Shown: positions 60,553 to 64,000 of the stretch, piece after piece
Layout of the letters: the number at the start of each line of letters is the position of its first letter
Position numbering within the stretch: position 1 is the first letter of the stretch
From: Eucommia ulmoides
Taxonomy: Eukaryota; Streptophyta; Magnoliopsida; Garryales; Eucommiaceae
Direction: 5' to 3'
NCBI GenBank assembly: GCA_016647705.1
Contig: CM028338.1
Span: 19,737,577-19,801,576, forward strand
DNA length: 64,000 nucleotides
Notes under the pieces: model-generated
Told to the model about the DNA's origin: nothing
Database searches by the model: none
What the model saw: only the letters and a program-made list of their open reading frames with translations
Made by a program: the position numbers and the translations under genes

Positions 60553-62090
60553 AAGTTTGGAATTCTTTACTCTTGATCCCGAGATCGAGCGTACCTTAAG
60601 GAGGATAAGGAGAGAGAGAAGAAACCAAGCTCAAATTATGGCTGACGGTGGAGACGACTATATGCCAAGTATTCCTCAACAACCGCAGGTACCGTAGGCA
60701 CTACCGCAGCAGCCTCTAGAGCAAGAAGTTCCACAACGGGTCCTCAGGGACTATTATCGGCTTGTTATGTTCGATAACTACTCAGGAATTCGGTGGTAGC
60801 CGATCCAGGCCAACAACTTCGAGTTAAAGCCTGCCCAGATCAATATAGTGCAACAAAACCAATATGGCGGCAATCTGCATGAGGACCCTAACGTCCATCT
60901 GGCTACCTTTCTGGAAATATATGATACAATAAAAATCAACGGTATTGCTTAGGATGTAATATGGTTCAGGTTATTTTTGTTTACTTCGCGATCGAGCACA
61001 GGGTTGGTTACAATCAATCCAACCAGGAATTATCAACACTTGGGAGGACCTTGCTCAAAGGTTCTTTACTAAATTTTTCCCGCCTTCTAAGACTTCTCAA
61101 CTTAGAGGTGAAATAGCATAATTTCGCCAGAGGGACTACGAGCCACTGTTTGAAGTGTGGGAAAGATTTAAGGATCGATTGCATCGGTGCCCTCAACATG
61201 GGTATCAAGATTGGTTTCAAATCCAACTCTTCTATAATGGGTTGGATGGCCAAACAAGGACCATAGTTGATGCCGCCTCGGGAGAATCATTGTTGTCCAA
61301 AACATATGCCGAAGCAAATGCGTTACTAAAGGAAATGGTGGCCAATAATTACCAATGGCCAAACGAGAGGAACATGGGAAGAAAGGTAGCTTTAATTCAA
61401 GAATCCGATCATATTGCTACCTTATCGGCCCAAGTCTCAAAATTCTCAGATCAATTGGTCGTCTTCTCAACTACAGATGCTTCATCAAGTCGTGAAGTAG
61501 AGAATGTTGCAAGTAGTTCTCAACCAGGAGTGGATAGTGAGTTCGAAGAATGTTACTTCGTTAATAATCGGGCTTATACTTTCAGGCCTGCCGTTAATAT
61601 TCCGACTCACTATCATCCTGGACTATGCAACCATGAAATTTTTTCTATATGTAAACAATCAGAACACATTACGGCCACCTCTCGGTTATGGAACTCAAGC
61701 TCAAGGTTATCCTATGAAACAAAACCGCAAAATGAAACAACCTCAAATTCTAAATCGAAAGTCGAACTTGGAGGATGTGATTAGATCTTTTATGAAGGAA
61801 ACGCAAACAATATTGCATGAGATGCATTATAGGCTTAACAAGCATAAGACGAGGCTTGACTCGATTAAGACCACATGTACAAACACAAATGCTACCGTGA
61901 AATCATTGGAGACTCAGATCGGGAAACTGGCAAGTGCAATCCAAGAGCAAACCAAGGGGAAGTTTTCTAGCAACACGGAAACTAACCCGAGGGAATGCAA
62001 GGCTATTACTTTAAGAAGTGGGAAAGAGGTTGAAGGAAGAAAACCGATGGAGCAAGAGTCGGGGGTAAGCCATGATGTTGACTGAAATGA
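60553..62090 (+). pseudogene. gag: Athila-like gag
   Basis: Capsid precursor. Motifs in order: LDPEIERTLRRIRRE, DYYRLVMFDNYSGIRW, NNFELKPAQIN, EDPNVHLATFLEI, NTWEDLAQRFFTKFFPPSK, RDYEPLFEVWERFKDRLHRC, FYNGLDGQTRTIVDAA, YAEANALLKEM, NNYQWPNER, then the coiled-coil tail MHYRLNKHKTRLDSIK and SLETQIGKLA. This is nearly the whole gag order of the family. Stops occur near 60696, 60798, 60952 and 61120; frameshifts near 61000 and 61664. The open parts are 61155-61784 and 61504-62085. Inactive but far better kept than the neighbours, so relatively young. Confidence 0.92.
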
Positions 62091-62491
62091 ACCAAAGATA
62101 AATGTGGAGGAGGAAGTTGATGAGAGAAATAAGGAGAAGAATGAAGACAAGATGGAGGAGAAGAAGGAAAAAAAGAAAGAAGAGAGAATGGAAAAGAAGA
62201 GAGAATGGAAGAGAAGAGAGAAGATCAAAAGGTGATTCTGGGGAGAATTACATTCCCGGATAAATCCACCGATTCTAACCACACCTTTGCCTTATCCGCA
62301 ATGCTTCCAAAAGAAGAAGTTAGATCATCAATTTGCAAAGTTTCTTAACATCTTCAAGAAAATACAAATCAATATACATTTTCTGGATGCGTTAGAACAA
62401 ATTCCCAACTATGGCAAGTTCTTTAAAGGCATAATGACGAAGAAAAAGAAGTTGCAGGAATACGAGATGGTAAAAATGACGGAGGAATCTA
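62091..62491 (+). pseudogene. Gag-protease linker, Glu/Lys-rich
   Basis: A run of acidic and basic repeats (EEKKEKKKEERMEKKRE) follows a stop at 62083-62085, then the conserved FLDALEQIPNYGKFFKGIMTK (62376 on, frame of 62287-62523) that precedes the protease in Athila elements. The segment between AIQQRK and the protease active site is deleted. Confidence 0.75.
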
Positions 62492-62962
62492 GTGCTATAC
62501 AGCAAAGAAAAGGCACTGTGTGATCTTGGTTCTAGTATTAACTTGATGCCATCTTCCATCTACCAAAAGTTGGAGCTCGGGAATGCTAAGACAACCACAA
62601 GTTTCATCCAAATGGCAGACCAATCGTTATCTTATCCGAAAGGAATTATTGAGGACGTCTTGGTGAAGGTGGACAAGTTCATCTTCCCAGTGAACTTTGT
62701 CGTGCTAAAAATGGAGGAGGACAGGGAGATTCCAATCATCCTTGGAAGGCCTTTTCTTGCAATTGGAAAGACTTTAATTGATGTGCATAATGGCAATTTG
62801 ACGTTGCGAGTTAATGAAGATGAGGTAAAGTTCAACATTTTCAACACTATAAACTTTCCGAATGAATGTCCTAAATGCAATCGAGTAGATGTTGTTGACT
62901 CATGTGTGAGGGAATTCTTTCATGAAAATGTGGATATAGATCCATTGGAGCATACACTCTGA
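62492..62962 (+). CDS. Athila-like aspartic protease, C-terminal tail lost
   Basis: A 156-residue open frame. The protease active-site loop is CDLGSSINLMP (Asp at 62522), followed by IIEDVLVKVDKFIFPVNFVVL and IPIILGRPFLA, the order of the pepsin-like retroviral protease domain that matures gag and pol. The frame then ends in a stop formed by the first bases of the next LTR (TGA at 62960). The N-terminal third of the domain, including about 20 residues before the active site, is deleted, and the frame is shifted from gag, so it is unlikely to work. The first methionine is only a track convention; the real frame was continuous with gag. Confidence 0.85.
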   Translation: MLYSKEKALCDLGSSINLMPSSIYQKLELGNAKTTTSFIQMADQSLSYPKGIIEDVLVKVDKFIFPVNFVVLKMEEDREIPIILGRPFLAIGKTLIDVHNGNLTLRVNEDEVKFNIFNTINFPNECPKCNRVDVVDSCVREFFHENVDIDPLEHTL

Positions 62963-64000
62963 TAGGTGTGATCTACCTACGTATTTTTAAATTGGTTTTG
63001 TTAGTTTTAGAGTAGTTTTTATATTTATTTTATTATGTTTTAATTAGTTTTTATACTTTTCGTATAAATCAAGTGTGTGTGGCGAAAAGATAAGAAACTA
63101 AAGTAAAAACGATGAGATTGAACCAAAAATGGTTGAAGAACGGTGGAAAAACAAGCAAGACGGCAATATTCTGAAAGAAGCCCACCGCTAAGGCGTCCAG
63201 ACATTCGCCGCAACGGTGAAAATGTAGAGAAATGACCTATTCTTGCTAGACACTCACCGCCTAGGCGGTGAAATTGCAAAATATCATCCTAATCCACCGC
63301 CTTCTTCACCACCGCGATGATCAGCCAACCAACCTACTCACCGCCGCAGTGGTGACCTCTGCACAGCTTAGATATTTTGCCCATAAATATCATCTCCTCT
63401 CCTCTCCTCTTGCACCCTCCAGCCATTAGATCCCCTTTAGGTCTTAGTATAGGATATGTTGAGGAGTTTTAGAGGGAGATCTCACATCCCGAAGTGGAGG
63501 AAGACGGCAGAGAAATCGTTGAACGCTTGAACGGTTCTTAGCGACAAATCTTCGGACGAAGCTAAGTTCTTCGATTTCTTCCCTTATTTCTTTAACTTAG
63601 GATATTGTGAGCATGTTTAGCTCGTTATTTATTTGTAAATGCAGTTATGGTCATAGTTAAACATGGATTGTATAGTGATTAATGAATATATTTATAAATA
63701 TATGAGTCGGATGATTTCGATGTTGCGTTTATGTTTGTTCTTCGTAGTTTGATTGTCTTTATTGTATTGTTTACTTATTATGCTTAGATAGATACATGGA
63801 GAATATAGGGTTTGACAAACCCCGGATTCGAATTAGGGTAAACAAATGCCACGATCCAATAACCTGGTTGGGAATTGGATTGTAGACAATCGATATCGTT
63901 GGGGCAAGACTTACGTGACCTAGGGTCTTTAAGACATTGAGAGGGACTTATTTGTTGGATCGAAGTCATGTATTCCCTGGTATTACACTCGGGAGAGGTG
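62960..64000 (+). mobile_element. Athila/Tat-type LTR, running off the right edge
   Basis: It starts TGATAGGTGTGATCTACC. It is closer to the 9807-15223 and 28165 LTRs than to the LTR at 58962. Palindromes (CACCGCCTAGGCGGTG, CGCCGCAACGG) lie at 63180-63360, and the AACGGTTCTTAGCG and AAGCTAAGTTCTTCG blocks at 63530-63570 match the complement of 10795-10830. 1041 bases are visible. Confidence 0.88.

Larger units (their letters stand above)
58962..62959 (+). mobile_element. Athila-like gag-protease element, pol deleted
   Basis: 5' LTR 58962-60386, perfect tRNA-Asp primer site, gag and protease remnants, then directly another LTR start at 62960. No RT, RNase H or integrase and no polypurine tract. 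Inserted in the RT part of the minus-strand Athila-like element; the left flank is cgaat (58957-58961), and its partner would lie beyond the window. Confidence 0.85.

Noticed and set aside
61014..61362. Minus-strand ORFs overlapping gag
   Set aside because: Shadows of the plus-strand gag, which has the full family motif order.

Overview
This is a plant nuclear DNA window: spliced GT-AG introns, a plant-type PARP3 gene, Ty3/gypsy and Ty1/copia LTR retrotransposons with plant tRNA primer sites, and a mitochondrial rRNA fragment. It is probably a eudicot, but the species cannot be set from the sequence. Only one host gene is supported: the first six coding exons of a poly(ADP-ribose) polymerase 3 (PARP3) gene. 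It is transcribed leftwards from an ATG at 2954 and runs off the left edge. Its second intron carries a decayed mitochondrial small-subunit rRNA (rrn18) fragment and a perfect 124-bp tandem duplication.

Upstream of PARP3 (about 3.3-6.6 kb) lies an AT-rich element with long inverted arms and G-rich tracts. From 6.6 kb to the right edge almost everything is nested LTR retrotransposon. Four elements have recognisable target-site duplications: a coding-free element at 9807-15223 (minus; gcagt/gtagt), a deleted gypsy element at 18312-22575 (minus; cgaag/cgaag), a gag-only element at 35702-40487 (plus; tttgt/tttgt) and a SIRE-like copia element at 48076-56466 (minus; tttag/cttag). Others are truncated: a gypsy element with a 2.75-kb LTR and a gag-protease-RT remnant (29040-33301, minus); an Athila/Tat-like element on the minus strand (44683-58961) that is split by the copia insertion and cut on the right by another element; that younger Athila-like gag-protease element (58962-62959, plus); and a last LTR from 62960 off the right edge.

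The order of insertion can be read from the breaks. The 9807-15223 element sits inside a gypsy element at a 39-bp tandem repeat. The 18312-22575 element splits an otherwise unassigned GC-richer island. The 35702-40487 element sits inside an unclassified repeat. The copia element lies inside the Athila-like element, whose RT region is cut by the 5' LTR at 58962. All retrotransposon coding regions carry stops, frameshifts or large deletions, so none looks autonomous.

I found no convincing new biological system. The most unusual signals are arrays of short GC-rich palindromes in the LTRs of unrelated families, a small ORF conserved between two otherwise coding-poor elements, an inverted LTR pair with similar flanks, and the organellar fragment inside a PARP3 intron. 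All coordinates were read by eye; boundaries are exact to the base only where a TG...CA end or splice site is quoted.
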